From Simiduia aestuariiviva (GTDB lineage: Bacteria > Pseudomonadota > Gammaproteobacteria > Pseudomonadales > Cellvibrionaceae): DNA of 64,000 nucleotides. The translations under genes were made by a program, and so were the position numbers. The notes under the pieces are model-generated. The model was not told where the DNA came from. It ran no database searches and saw only the letters and a program-made list of their open reading frames with translations. Location: positions 248,001 through 312,000 of the forward strand of contig NZ_JACHXZ010000001.1 in assembly GCF_014192475.1 (NCBI RefSeq). The letters are read 5' to 3'. Position 1 is the first letter of the stretch. Every line of letters begins with the position of its first letter. Positions 15,629 to 24,797 of this stretch are shown here, piece after piece.

Positions 15629-16278
15629 AACACACCTAAGTCCTTGTTTTTATTTGGCTCGAATATCAGCGCCTAAGTCACATAAATCCTCTATTGCAGA
15701 CAACAGATACCTAGCTGGCGCGCTATTTTTTCGAGTGTGTTTTGAAATATACCCCATAAGCCATTAATTCCAATACCTTTTTTACGCTTTAAGGGCGGGC
15801 GGCAAAAAGGAGAAATAAGACCCGGCTACTGAAAAACGGATATACACGCAGGCCTTGAGGCGTGAATGTTTCCGGCTGCGCATTACTGCTACTCGCTCTG
15901 CCTGCCAACAACCGAAAACAGCTGCTCCATAAATCACGCACCCGACCTCGAAAGCCCTGTCCCCCCGCCAGTTTGCAAGCCACAGGGATGTGGCGCGAGC
16001 GACTCAATACATGGATGTATTGCTGGAGCGGCAAAGTGGCGGGGGGACAGGGCGCCTGCACCCAAAACATGCCGCTTTTAACCCACCACTCAACTTAAGC
16101 CACAACAACTTCAGTTAATAGCAGTCAGGTCGACCCAAGAGTGTGTGAAACGAATCCAATGCCCATCAATAACCACGTTACTCCCGTTAATATCAGCCAC
16201 GGTAAAGCTCGCGGGTTGAGTTGGCCGTGGCGGGCGGCTATGACACACTGTGGCCTTTACGGTAAGCGAGAGTCGGGC
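15629..16278. other. Gene-poor right border of the accessory region
   Basis: No convincing full gene is present. On the minus strand 15757-15650 a 35-codon frame (MGYISKHTRKNSAPARYLLS and onward) could be a gene remnant. At 15954-16053 there is a large inverted repeat. Frames of 70-90 codons overlap that repeat on both strands, but they follow the palindrome and are not trusted. Confidence 0.5.
15954..16053. repeat. 100-bp inverted-repeat element with inner hairpins
   Basis: A left arm, GCCCTGTCCCCCCGCC plus GTTTGC-like end (15954-15976), pairs with a right arm at 16031-16053 (23 bp, one mismatch). The loop holds two more dyads, GCCACA/TGTGGC and ATACATGGATGTAT, so the strand can fold as a cloverleaf. 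It lies just outside the cassette array. Confidence 0.65.
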
Positions 16279-17352
16279 ATGAATCGTCGCAATCTATTAA
16301 AGGCATTGGCGCTGGTGCCACTGGCGAGCAGTGGGGCAATGGTGGCTGCGAACCCAGCTACGTCTCGAGAAACGTCCCGAGTAACGTCCTCAGTAAAAAA
16401 GCCCCGCTATGCCAAGCGTTTGCAGCCCGGCATGACGGTGGGGCTGGTGGCGCCTGCGGGCAATTCGCCGGAAGATCAGCACATCGACTTTGGCGTAGAC
16501 ATTATTAAGTCGCTGGGGTTTGAGGTGAAACTTGGCTCGCACTTGTATCAGCGCCATCAATATTTGGCGGGCACTGACGCGCAGCGGGCTGCCGATATCA
16601 ACGCAATGTTTAAAGACCCAGACGTCGATGCCATTATCTGCACGCGCGGCGGCTTCGGTACGCCGCGCCTGCTGCCGTTACTCGATTACGAGGCTATCGC
16701 CCGCAACCCCAAAATTTTATTGGGTTACAGCGACATTACCGCGCTGCTCAACGCGATTCACCTGCGCACCGGGCTCATTACCTTTCACGGGCCGATGGCG
16801 GGGCAGGCGTATTCAGATTACACCGTGGCGGAATTTGATCGCATTTTGATGGGGGCAGAGGTGCCTACCCCTTTGGGCGCGCCGCCGCCGTTTGCGCAGC
16901 GCCGTGGTTCTGCGGAGCGCGCCAATCGCATTACGCGCTTTGTGGGTGGTCGCGCGCGCGGGCCTTTAGTGGGCGGCAACTTAACGCTGCTCTGCACCTT
17001 GATGGGCACGCCGTTTATGCCGGAATTTCGTGGCAAGCTGTTGTTTCTTGAAGACATTGGCGAATCGCCCTATCGAGTAGATCGCATGTTGACGCAGCTG
17101 TGGTTGGCGGGCGTGTTCGAGCAAGTGGTGGGCGTGGTGTTTGGTAAATTTACCGACGTCGTCATCGACGGCCCCAGCTTTAGCATTGAAGCGGTGATTC
17201 GCGATCGCTGTGCAACATTAACCATTCCGGTGGTGCGCGGCTTGATGATTGGTCACGTCGACGATCAAAGTATTATTCCAGTGGGCGGAATGGCTGAGCT
17301 GGATGGCGACGCGGGCACGCTGACGTTACTGGAGCCGGTATTGCGCGCTTGA
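16279..17352 (+). CDS. LD-carboxypeptidase (peptidase S66), twin-arginine-like signal
   Basis: The protein has 357 residues and belongs to the MccF/LdcA family, which cleaves the terminal D-Ala of murein tetrapeptides or peptide-nucleotide antibiotics. The catalytic triad is visible: Ser151 (GYSDIT), Glu258 (FLEDIGE) and His326 (GHVDDQ). The N-terminus (NRRNLLKALALVPLASSGAM) has a twin-arginine-type motif and a cleavage region, so it is probably exported, unlike cytoplasmic E. coli LdcA. The ATG at 16279 is preferred to an upstream in-frame ATG because it gives this signal. It is followed by an antiporter gene on the same strand. Confidence 0.88.
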   Translation: MNRRNLLKALALVPLASSGAMVAANPATSRETSRVTSSVKKPRYAKRLQPGMTVGLVAPAGNSPEDQHIDFGVDIIKSLGFEVKLGSHLYQRHQYLAGTDAQRAADINAMFKDPDVDAIICTRGGFGTPRLLPLLDYEAIARNPKILLGYSDITALLNAIHLRTGLITFHGPMAGQAYSDYTVAEFDRILMGAEVPTPLGAPPPFAQRRGSAERANRITRFVGGRARGPLVGGNLTLLCTLMGTPFMPEFRGKLLFLEDIGESPYRVDRMLTQLWLAGVFEQVVGVVFGKFTDVVIDGPSFSIEAVIRDRCATLTIPVVRGLMIGHVDDQSIIPVGGMAELDGDAGTLTLLEPVLRA

Positions 17353-17480
17353 GTGAATTGAACGTCGTGTATTGAGCGTCTTATATAGATACTTGCGACG
17401 TTGAATTGCCGCATCGACGATAATGACCCAAGGCAACAGCTAAATAAAAACAACACACATACAACATAAAGACACCGACT

Positions 17481-18869
17481 ATGACTGACCCCACGTGGAC
17501 TTCACTACTGCCCCCCTTGATGGCCATCGGCCTGGCGCTGCTCACTCGGCAAGTGTATTTGGCGCTGTTCGCCGGCATTTGGTTGGGCTTTTTTCAACTG
17601 CTGGATGTCAATGCGCTGTCGGCATTGGGTGCCGCTATTGAGGCCACCATCGCCGTGTTGGCCAGCCCCGGCGATGCGCGGGTGGTGGCGTTCACCTTGG
17701 TGATTGGCGCGTTTATTTTAACCTTGGAGCGCAGCGGTGCAGTGACGGGGTTTGTGCAATACCTTGAGCGCTCGCGTTGGGTAAACAATGGCAAGCGCTC
17801 GCAGTGGATGGCGTTTGTCATTGGCGTGGTGATTTTTATTGAATCCAATATCACCGTGCTGGTGGCGGGCACCGTGGCGCGCCCGCTGTTTGATCGCTTT
17901 AAGGTGGCCCGTGAAAAGCTGGCTTACATTGTGGATTCAACCTCTGCGCCCATTTGTATTTTAATTCCGCTCAATGCCTGGGGTGCGTTTAATTTGGGTT
18001 TGCTCGACGGCTTGGGTGTGGAGCAACCGTTAAAAGTTTTACTGGCCAGTATCCCGCTCAATTTGTACGCCATTGTGGCCGTGCTCACCACCGCGGTGGT
18101 GATTGCTCGCAATATCAATATTGGGCCGATGGCGGCGGCAGAAGTGCGCACACAGGGTGGCGAGCGCGGCGGCATTGAAGTGGGCGACCCAGTAACCGCT
18201 GACGTTAAACCGCAGCTGCACAACATGGTGTGGCCGGTGTTGGCGCTCATTGTCGCCATGCCCTTGGGCTTGTACGCCACCGGCGATGGCGACCTCTTTG
18301 CGGGGTCGGGTTCGAAAAGCGTGTTGTGGGCGAGTTTAACGGCGCTCACCTTGGTGTCGGTGTTGGTATTGGCGCAGCGCGTAATGAGCTTGGATAAACT
18401 CAGCCACACCTGGCTCGAAGGGGCGGGCCGCATGCTGCCCTTGGCGATTGTATTGGTGCTGGCCTTAGCGCTCGGTTCGGTGGCCAAGGCCTTGGGCACC
18501 GGTGTGTTTGTGGCGGGGCTGGTGGGCGATACCGTACCGCTGTGGCTGTTGCCGCTGGTGATTTTTTTAGTGGCGGGGGTGATCGCATTTTCCGTGGGCT
18601 CGAGCTGGGGCACGTTCTCGATCATGTTGCCCATCGCGATTCCCATTGCCGCCGCACTGAACATCGACCCTGCGCTGTTTGTTGCCGCCGTGCTATCGGG
18701 GGGCATTTTTGGCGATCACGCGTCCCCCATTTCCGATACCACCATTGTCTCCAGTTTGGCGGCGGGCACTGAACACATCGATCACGTGCGCACCCAATTG
18801 CCCTATGCGCTGATTGCCGGTGGCATCAGTGGCGTTGGCTTTGTGGTGCTCGGTTTACTGTGGGGCTGA
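17481..18869 (+). CDS. NhaC-family Na+/H+ antiporter-like membrane protein
   Basis: The protein has 462 residues and about 11-12 transmembrane helices. Family signs are VIFIESNITVLVAG in the first half, VDSTSAPICILIPLNAWGAF, and the C-terminal GSSWGTFSIMLPIAIP and GDHASPISDTTIVSS segments typical of NhaC/ArsB-superfamily antiporters. The family exchanges Na+ for H+ or takes organic acids and amino acids; the exact cargo is open. It lies 128 bp after the S66 peptidase gene and could export or import its product, but that is conjecture. Confidence 0.85.
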   Translation: MTDPTWTSLLPPLMAIGLALLTRQVYLALFAGIWLGFFQLLDVNALSALGAAIEATIAVLASPGDARVVAFTLVIGAFILTLERSGAVTGFVQYLERSRWVNNGKRSQWMAFVIGVVIFIESNITVLVAGTVARPLFDRFKVAREKLAYIVDSTSAPICILIPLNAWGAFNLGLLDGLGVEQPLKVLLASIPLNLYAIVAVLTTAVVIARNINIGPMAAAEVRTQGGERGGIEVGDPVTADVKPQLHNMVWPVLALIVAMPLGLYATGDGDLFAGSGSKSVLWASLTALTLVSVLVLAQRVMSLDKLSHTWLEGAGRMLPLAIVLVLALALGSVAKALGTGVFVAGLVGDTVPLWLLPLVIFLVAGVIAFSVGSSWGTFSIMLPIAIPIAAALNIDPALFVAAVLSGGIFGDHASPISDTTIVSSLAAGTEHIDHVRTQLPYALIAGGISGVGFVVLGLLWG

Positions 18870-18920
18870 GTGTTGCGACGGGCTTAGCGCAGAATGTTGG
18901 CGGCGCCAATGCGCGCGCCG

Positions 18921-19361
18921 CTACTCGCCGATGTCTTCGTGCCAGAGTGTGGGGTGCTGTTCGATAAAGTGTTGCATGAGTGCAATGCATTCGGCGTTTT
19001 GCGCGATCTCTAAGGTGATACCCCGTTGGCGCAGTAAATTTTCATCGCCCATGAATGTGGTGTTCTCACCGATGACCACTTTGGGAATGCCGTATAGCAA
19101 AATGGCGCCGGAACACATGGGGCAGGGTGAGAGGGTGGTGTACAACACGCTTTCGCGGTAGACCTGAGCGGGCAGGCGCCCTGCATTTTCTAGGGCGTCC
19201 ATTTCCCCGTGCAAAATGGCGCTGCCTTGCTGCACGCGGCGATTGTGCCCGCGGCCAATAATTTTCCCGCGATGAACCAATACCGAGCCGATGGGAATAC
19301 CGCCCTCGGCGAGCCCTGCCCGCGCTTCTTCTATGGCGGCCTGCAGAAATTCGTCGGTCAT
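18921..19361 (-). CDS. Cytosine deaminase, FCY1-like
   Basis: The protein has 146 residues. The zinc-deaminase signature is HGE (His51, Glu53) with PCPMC (Cys80, Cys83). The whole protein resembles yeast Fcy1: GGIPIGSVLV near the start, LHGEMDALENAGR, LYTTLSPCPMCSGAI, YGIPKVVIGEN, and the C-terminal end HEDIGE. The expected reaction is cytosine to uracil plus ammonia in the cytoplasm (pyrimidine salvage). A general nucleoside/guanine deaminase is the alternative, but the C-terminal match favours cytosine. Confidence 0.88.
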   Translation of the reverse strand: MTDEFLQAAIEEARAGLAEGGIPIGSVLVHRGKIIGRGHNRRVQQGSAILHGEMDALENAGRLPAQVYRESVLYTTLSPCPMCSGAILLYGIPKVVIGENTTFMGDENLLRQRGITLEIAQNAECIALMQHFIEQHPTLWHEDIGE

Positions 19362-19424
19362 GGGCTGGGTTTCCTTACTGTGTGATTTACTGTGTGCTGG
19401 TTACAGTGTGAAGGTGTGTGTCGC

Positions 19425-20243
19425 TTATAAATTGGGCGCCGACACGGTGTTGCTTTCGCTGTCGTCGTTGGCAGTGGAGCTTTGTAGCTCGAGCCCGTAG
19501 CGCGACCAGAGTTTAGTCAGTGCCCCTTGGGTGCGCATGTCATTGAGTAGTTGCTCCACCTCTTGGGCCGTGGGCTTGGTGCCCTGTCGAACCAGTACGG
19601 TGTGCTGGTAGTGCTGGTCAAATTCTTCAGAAATTAACAATTGTTGTTTGAGTTTTGGGTTGCGCTGTAGCTGGCGAAACAAAAAGGATTGGGTCACCAC
19701 GGCCACATCGGCGCGACCCGACAACACCATGCGAATGCTGCCCGCGTTACTGTCGATGAGATTGATCGTGAAGTGGCGATGCAGGTAGTCGGGGTCGGCA
19801 TTGAAATTGGCGAAGCGGTAGTGGTAGCCCTTAATGCCCGCCAAGCGCTTGTCGGCCAAGTTATTGAAATAGGACTGATCGCGACCGGGCTCGGCCCGCG
19901 CAATGTAGCGCTCGCCGCCGCTTAAATAGGGCGCGGTATTGTCCACGGGCAAATCCTCCCAGCCCCATTGCTTGCTTTCAAACATCACCATGTCGAAGCG
20001 ATTGGCCTCGAACTCCTTATAGCGCTGGGTGGGCTTGCTGGGTACAAACACAAATTCGTAGTCGTCTTGAAAATCATTGAGGGCGGCGATGAGGTCGAGG
20101 GTGAGCCCCGTGGCTTGGCCGTTGGGCGCAATTTCGACGAAGGGCGCAAATTGGTAACCCCCCACGCGTACCAGCTGGGGGTTGGCCTGAGCCAAGCCAG
20201 TGACCAGCAGTAACAGGGTGGCGATTAAAACGTTGCGCGGCAT
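19425..20243 (-). CDS. Periplasmic solute-binding protein, family 3
   Basis: The protein has 272 residues, with a signal peptide (MPRNVLIATLLLLVTGLAQA) and a bacterial family-3 binding-protein fold: VGGYQFAPFVEIAPNGQATG, LTLDLIAALN, ... FDMVMFESKQWGWE, GRADVAVVTQSFLF. No permease or ATPase gene is nearby, so it may be an orphan binding protein feeding a distant ABC system or a sensor. The ATG at 20241-20243 is chosen over an upstream start because it begins the signal peptide. It is divergent from the PilZ gene. Confidence 0.8.
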   Translation of the reverse strand: MPRNVLIATLLLLVTGLAQANPQLVRVGGYQFAPFVEIAPNGQATGLTLDLIAALNDFQDDYEFVFVPSKPTQRYKEFEANRFDMVMFESKQWGWEDLPVDNTAPYLSGGERYIARAEPGRDQSYFNNLADKRLAGIKGYHYRFANFNADPDYLHRHFTINLIDSNAGSIRMVLSGRADVAVVTQSFLFRQLQRNPKLKQQLLISEEFDQHYQHTVLVRQGTKPTAQEVEQLLNDMRTQGALTKLWSRYGLELQSSTANDDSESNTVSAPNL

Positions 20244-20375
20244 GCTTGGGAAACCTGAATATTCATACGGACGGCTTAAAGCATAGCCTGTGCGCGGCAT
20301 TGGACAAGTGTCTCGCCTGCGCCGCTGAGTGGGCTACACTGGGAAGTGTTTAAGACCGGGGCATTAAGGACGGAT

Positions 20376-21029
20376 ATGAAGTTTGAAGACTTAAAATTGC
20401 TGCCAGGCACGCGCCTAGAGTTGGACTTTAACCTGCAAGAGGGGCGCCGTGAGGCCAGCCGCTTGGTGGGCTATGTGGAAGGGCAGTGCATTATGGTTAC
20501 GCCGCCGGTGCTGCCGCCGGATGTGCCGGCATTGCCCACGCGAGGGTTGGTGGAAGTGCATCTGTACTCCGAGCAATTGAATTGCGCCATTTTGTTTTCG
20601 GCCCAGATTACCCAGCAGGTGGAGCAACCCATGCCCATGTTGTGCTTGGGCTACCCCGCCTTTATCGCACAGGACGAAAGCCGCAAGGCCACCCGTGTGG
20701 CGACCCAGCTCTCGGCCACCATCAAGGGCGGCGCCATGGAGGTGGCCGGCACTATTGTGGATTTGAGTGTGTCGGGCTGTCGCCTTGAGGCCCCGGAAGA
20801 GCTGGGCGGCCCCGGCACGCCATTGATATTGGTCACGCGCTTCCCCTTTGAATCGGGTGTGCGTCTGGTGCAGGTGGCGGGCACCGTGCGCGGCGTGCTC
20901 GGCAAGCCCGACGCCGACAGTGATCACTTTAGTTACGGCCTGTCTTTCGACTCTCTCAATGATGCCGGCAAAACCTTGCTGGGCGATTTTATTGCCCAGC
21001 AGGCCGAGCGCACCCCCGAGCACGTCTAG
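20376..21029 (+). CDS. PilZ-domain c-di-GMP receptor, YcgR-like
   Basis: The protein has 217 residues. The N-terminal half resembles a YcgR/flagellar-brake beta barrel (PGTRLELDFNLQEGRREASR...). The C-terminal PilZ domain has RKATR (RxxxR) and DLSVSGCRLE (DxSxxG), the c-di-GMP-binding motifs. It probably links c-di-GMP to motility or secretion in the cytoplasm. The ATG at 20376 follows AAGGAC; an earlier GTG gives ten extra residues. The next gene on the strand is the TssB-TssC-like fusion, 215 bp away. Confidence 0.88.
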   Translation: MKFEDLKLLPGTRLELDFNLQEGRREASRLVGYVEGQCIMVTPPVLPPDVPALPTRGLVEVHLYSEQLNCAILFSAQITQQVEQPMPMLCLGYPAFIAQDESRKATRVATQLSATIKGGAMEVAGTIVDLSVSGCRLEAPEELGGPGTPLILVTRFPFESGVRLVQVAGTVRGVLGKPDADSDHFSYGLSFDSLNDAGKTLLGDFIAQQAERTPEHV

Positions 21030-21243
21030 CGGGGGCGAATGGCCCTGAGTTGCCGCACGCCGTGCACTTTCGTACCAGTTGCGCTGCAATCAAGTGACTA
21101 TTTGCAGCGATCTTGCCGCTAAAGGCGGTTCAAAGTTCTCTATTGTATTCATCCTGATTAGACTCGCCGAAGACTTGTGGAGGCCGGTGTTGGCATCGCC
21201 CTGCGCACTAATATTTGACGGTTGAATGGCGTGAGGGGTAGAG

Positions 21244-22755
21244 ATGACACGAGTAACTATGTCCACCGGTGGCGTGGTGTTTGGCAGCGGCACGGGCTAT
21301 GACCCAGAGGATAACCATCGCGTCGCCACGGACGACAGTGGCCAGCCCATGCACATGATTTTTATGGGCGATTTCAGTGGTCGCGGTAGCCGGGGCGACA
21401 TCGACATGGCATCGCTGGCGAACCGACCTCTGCGCGAAATTAATCGCGACAATTTTGACGACGTCTTTGCGGCGCTCAATGTGCGCTTACAATTGCCGAC
21501 CTGTGCAAGCCCCATCGCCTTCGAAGACCTGGATGACTTGCACCCCGATACCCTGTATCGCCGCGTGCCATTGTTTCATCGGCTGCGAGAACTGACGGCA
21601 CAATTGAACAATCCCGCGCAGTTTGCTCAGGCCGCGGCCGACATTCAATCGTGGACTGTGACAGAGGCGCCGCAGCAGGTCACCGGCATGGCCATTCCCG
21701 AAGGGCTGTTTGATCGGCCAGCGGCCAAGGAGGCAAACCGCCGCGGCGAGGCCCAGGACGTCAACGACTTTATTCGGCAAATCGTCGCGCCCTTTGTGGA
21801 GCCAAAATCGGATCCGCGCGCGGCGGAATTGACGGCTACTTTAGAGCGGGTTGCTGCGAATGCGTTGCGCAATTTAATGCATGCCGGCGACTTTCAGCGC
21901 CTCGAAGCCAACTGGCGCAGTGTGAATTTATTAGTGCGCCGATTGGAAACGGGAAAGAATCTCAAACTGTTTTTGTTGGATGTCAGCGAAGAGGAGCTGC
22001 GCGCGGATTTCTCCGCATCGGATGACATCACGCAGGCCGCGCTCTACCAGCGCTTAATCAGTAGTTTTCAAATGCCGGGCGCCACGCCCTGGTCGGTGTT
22101 GGTGAGCGATGTCACGCTCACCGATGAGGTGGCCGATGTGCGCTTGGCCGCGGGGCTGTCGGCGTTGGCGGTGTACGCCGATGCCATTGCCTTGGTGAGC
22201 GGTCACGAGCGCATAGCCGGTTGTGCGAGCTTGGCGCAAACGCCCGACGTGGCGGATTGGCAGCACCCCGTGAATGCGCAATTTGCGAAACTTTGGCAGG
22301 CCTTGCGCGATGAGCCGCAAAGTGACTCGCTGCTGGTGGCCGCGCCGCGCTTTTTACTGCGTTTGCCCTACGGTGCGCGCACCGCCCCCATTGAGAGTTT
22401 CGGCTTTGAGGAGTTGGGGGCAGACGGCGCCCATGGACATTATTTGTGGGGCAATGGCGCCTATGCGGTGGCGCTGTTAATGGGCCAGTCTTTTGAACAA
22501 AATTATTGGGACTTTGCCTCTGGCTTAGTGACCAGGCTCTCGGATTTGCCGCTGCACATCTATGCCGACGAGGATGGCGACGCGGTGGCCAAAGCCTGTG
22601 CGGAAATCTACATGACCGATACTACCGCCGCAGCGCTGTTGACGGCTGGCTTGTGCCCGCTGCGCTCGGTTAAGGGCGATGGGGCGGTGCTCATGCAGGG
22701 GTTTAACGCGCTGGTGGCAGGCGGTCAGTCGGTGTTGGAGGTCATAACGGCCTAG
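21244..22755 (+). CDS. Orphan type VI sheath-like protein (TssB-TssC fusion)
   Basis: The protein has 503 residues. The first 130 residues look like TssB/VipA: HMIFMGDFSGR, LREINRDNFDDVFAALNVRL, FEDLDDLHPDTLYRRVPLF. The remainder looks like TssC/VipB: ALRNLMHAGDFQRLEANWRS, LVRRLETGKNLKLFLLDVSE, LLRLPYGARTAP. TssC is normally about 490 residues alone, so the fusion is compact. TssB and TssC form the contractile sheath of type VI secretion. No other tss gene lies in the window, so a role outside classic T6SS or a remote locus is possible. The neighbour is a PilZ protein. Confidence 0.75.
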   Translation: MTRVTMSTGGVVFGSGTGYDPEDNHRVATDDSGQPMHMIFMGDFSGRGSRGDIDMASLANRPLREINRDNFDDVFAALNVRLQLPTCASPIAFEDLDDLHPDTLYRRVPLFHRLRELTAQLNNPAQFAQAAADIQSWTVTEAPQQVTGMAIPEGLFDRPAAKEANRRGEAQDVNDFIRQIVAPFVEPKSDPRAAELTATLERVAANALRNLMHAGDFQRLEANWRSVNLLVRRLETGKNLKLFLLDVSEEELRADFSASDDITQAALYQRLISSFQMPGATPWSVLVSDVTLTDEVADVRLAAGLSALAVYADAIALVSGHERIAGCASLAQTPDVADWQHPVNAQFAKLWQALRDEPQSDSLLVAAPRFLLRLPYGARTAPIESFGFEELGADGAHGHYLWGNGAYAVALLMGQSFEQNYWDFASGLVTRLSDLPLHIYADEDGDAVAKACAEIYMTDTTAAALLTAGLCPLRSVKGDGAVLMQGFNALVAGGQSVLEVITA

Positions 22756-22900
22756 CTCCGCGCGGTGTGGGAGCCGATTTCTGCACACTTTCGGCGGTAT
22801 CAGACAGAAATCTGCAAGTTTATGATTTAAGTGGATGATTCTTGTCTTTTGGGCTTGGCTGCGGGGGCGATTTAGGCAAAAAGTGCCTCTGTGGCCCCGC

Positions 22901-22906
22901 TATACT
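22901..22906 (+). promoter_or_regulatory. Likely -10 box of hppD
   Basis: TATACT lies 49 nt before the hppD start. The -35 region is weak. A small dyad (GGCAAAAAGTGCC) lies just upstream and could bind a regulator. Confidence 0.4.
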
Positions 22907-22954
22907 AGCCGACCTGCGCGCGCGACTGCGCCCACTGACCAGGAGGAGTGACTA

Positions 22955-24037
22955 ATGGCAGATTTATTTGACAATCCCATGGGGTTGGACGGCTTTGAAT
23001 TCATCGAATTCGCCGCCAAAGAAAAAGGCATTCTTGAGCCTGTGTTGGACATTTTGGGTTTCACCCACGTGGCCAATCACCGCTCCAAGGACGTCACCCT
23101 GTGGCGCCAAGGCGGCATCAACTTTGTCGTTAACTACGAGAAAAAGCACCCTTCCGCTTACTACGCCGAAGAGCATGGCCCCTCCGCTTGTGGCATGGGC
23201 TTTCGCGTAAAAGACGCGCCTAAGGCCTATGCCCGCGCGCTCGAGCTGGGTGCCCAGCCGGTCGATGTGCCCACTGGCCCCATGCAGTTGCGCCTGCCTG
23301 CCATCCGCGGCATTGGCGGCGCCATCCTGTATTTGATCGATCGCTATGAAGAAGGCGCGTCTATCTACGACATCGATTTCGAATTCATCGACGGCGTGGA
23401 TCGCCACCCGGAAGGTTGTGGTTTTGAGATCATCGATCACCTGACGCACAACGTCTACCGCGGCCGCATGGCCTACTGGGCGGACTACTACGAGAAGTTG
23501 TTCAACTTCCGTGAAATTCGCTACTTCGACATCAAGGGTGAATACACCGGCTTGACCTCTAAGGCCATGACCGCACCCGATGGCAAGATTCGCATTCCGC
23601 TCAACGAAGAGGCGGGCAGCAACGGCCAAATTGAAGAGTTCCTGATGGCCTACAACGGCGAAGGCATTCAGCACATCGCCTTCTCTTGCGACGACCTGCT
23701 GGGCTGCTGGGATCGCTTGAAGGCGCGCGGTATGCGTTTCATGACGCCGCCGCCCGAGACCTATTACGAAATGTTGGAAGAGCGTTTGCCCGGCCACGGC
23801 GAGCCCGTCGACGAGCTGAAGAAGCGCGGCATTTTGATGGACGGTTCAACTGAAGCCGGCGACCCGCGTTTGTTGTTGCAAATCTTCTCTGAAAACCTGG
23901 TGGGCCCGATCTTTTTCGAGTTCATTCAGCGTAAAAAAGATGAAGGCTTTGGTGAGGGCAACTTTAAAGCGTTGTTCGAATCCATGGAGCGCGATCAAAT
24001 TCGTCGCGGCGTATTGAAGACCGAAGAAGAGGCGTAA
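22955..24037 (+). CDS. hppD: 4-Hydroxyphenylpyruvate dioxygenase
   Basis: The protein has 360 residues. This non-haem Fe(II) enzyme converts 4-hydroxyphenylpyruvate to homogentisate in tyrosine breakdown and can lead to pyomelanin. The iron ligands match the Pseudomonas enzyme by motif and position: His162 (IDHLTHNV), His240 (IQHIAFS) and Glu322 (FFEFIQR). A strong AGGAGG-type site 6 nt before the ATG supports the start. A strong terminator follows at 24055-24085, so it is expressed alone. No hmgA or maiA gene is nearby. Confidence 0.97.
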   Translation: MADLFDNPMGLDGFEFIEFAAKEKGILEPVLDILGFTHVANHRSKDVTLWRQGGINFVVNYEKKHPSAYYAEEHGPSACGMGFRVKDAPKAYARALELGAQPVDVPTGPMQLRLPAIRGIGGAILYLIDRYEEGASIYDIDFEFIDGVDRHPEGCGFEIIDHLTHNVYRGRMAYWADYYEKLFNFREIRYFDIKGEYTGLTSKAMTAPDGKIRIPLNEEAGSNGQIEEFLMAYNGEGIQHIAFSCDDLLGCWDRLKARGMRFMTPPPETYYEMLEERLPGHGEPVDELKKRGILMDGSTEAGDPRLLLQIFSENLVGPIFFEFIQRKKDEGFGEGNFKALFESMERDQIRRGVLKTEEEA

Positions 24038-24054
24038 TTGCCTGCGTGTCTCCC

Positions 24055-24085
24055 AAGGCGGAGGGCTGAGCCCTCCGCCTTTTTT
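24055..24085 (+). terminator. Strong intrinsic terminator after hppD
   Basis: GGCGGAGGGC (24057-24066) pairs with GCCCTCCGCC (24070-24079) around a TGA loop and is followed by TTTTTT. Confidence 0.9.
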
Positions 24086-24161
24086 GTGGGCGCAAAAACC
24101 GTTAGGCTGCTAAGCCGAGAGTGCGCCCCTACATTCCGGAACAGCTATTACTGGAGCAACC

Positions 24162-24743
24162 ATGAAGACGTTAATTATCAGCGGCAGCCAACGCGCCGAA
24201 TCGGAGAGCCTGCGCATTGCCGGCCTATTGAACAGCCGCTACTTTGGCAGCGCGGCCGATCTGTTGGATTTGGCCACCAAGCCGCTGCCCGAGTGGGACG
24301 GCACTGGTTTTGACCGCGACGATGTCAAGGCCGTTAAGCAGCGCGTGGCCGATGCCGATGCCTTGGTATTGGTAGTGCCCGAGTGGAACGGCATGGCGCC
24401 GTCCTCGATTAAGAATTTTTTCCTGTGGTGCGGCGTGGCGGAATTGGCGCACAAACCCGCGTTGTTGGTGGCGGTTTCAGCCGGTACTGGCGGCGCCTAT
24501 GTGATCAACGAAATGCGCACCAGCAGCTACAAAAATGCGCGCCTGCTGTATTTGCCTGAACACCTCTTGTATCGGGATGTCGCCAATCTCTGGACTGCCG
24601 ACGAGCCCACCAAGAGCGACACGTTTTTGGCCGAGCGCACGCAATATGCCCTCGATGTGTTGCAAGCCTATGCCGAGGCCATGGTGCCCGTGCGCAAATT
24701 AGCCGTTGAGACTATGGGGCGCTTTGCCAACGGTATGTCATAA
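24162..24743 (+). CDS. NAD(P)H-dependent FMN reductase-like flavoprotein
   Basis: The protein has 193 residues and a flavodoxin-like fold. The FMN phosphate loop is SGSQRAESESLRIA at the N-terminus, then VVPEWNGMAPSSIKNFFLWC (the family's PEYN-like ring-binding motif) and AVSAGTGG. The family reduces FMN, quinones or azo dyes with NAD(P)H. The physiological substrate is unclear. It is followed 54 bp later by the M19 dipeptidase gene on the same strand. Confidence 0.85.
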   Translation: MKTLIISGSQRAESESLRIAGLLNSRYFGSAADLLDLATKPLPEWDGTGFDRDDVKAVKQRVADADALVLVVPEWNGMAPSSIKNFFLWCGVAELAHKPALLVAVSAGTGGAYVINEMRTSSYKNARLLYLPEHLLYRDVANLWTADEPTKSDTFLAERTQYALDVLQAYAEAMVPVRKLAVETMGRFANGMS

Positions 24744-24797
24744 TCCTTCGCCATTGGGGCGGCAGTTGATGCCGCCCCGACTCGCCAAGGAGAAAAT

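Noticed and set aside
15650-15757. 35-codon minus-strand frame (MGYISKHTRKN...)
   Set aside because: It has helix-like composition but no ribosome site and no match; it may be a gene remnant, so it is mentioned only under the gene-poor stretch.
15862-16098. Frames of 70-90 codons on both strands that look like a small protein
   Set aside because: They run through the 100-bp inverted repeat, so coding-like pattern on both strands follows the palindrome. No ribosome site or family match was seen.
21244-22755. A complete type VI secretion locus
   Set aside because: Only the sheath-like fusion is present; no tssA, E, F, G, H, J, K, L or M-like gene is in the window.
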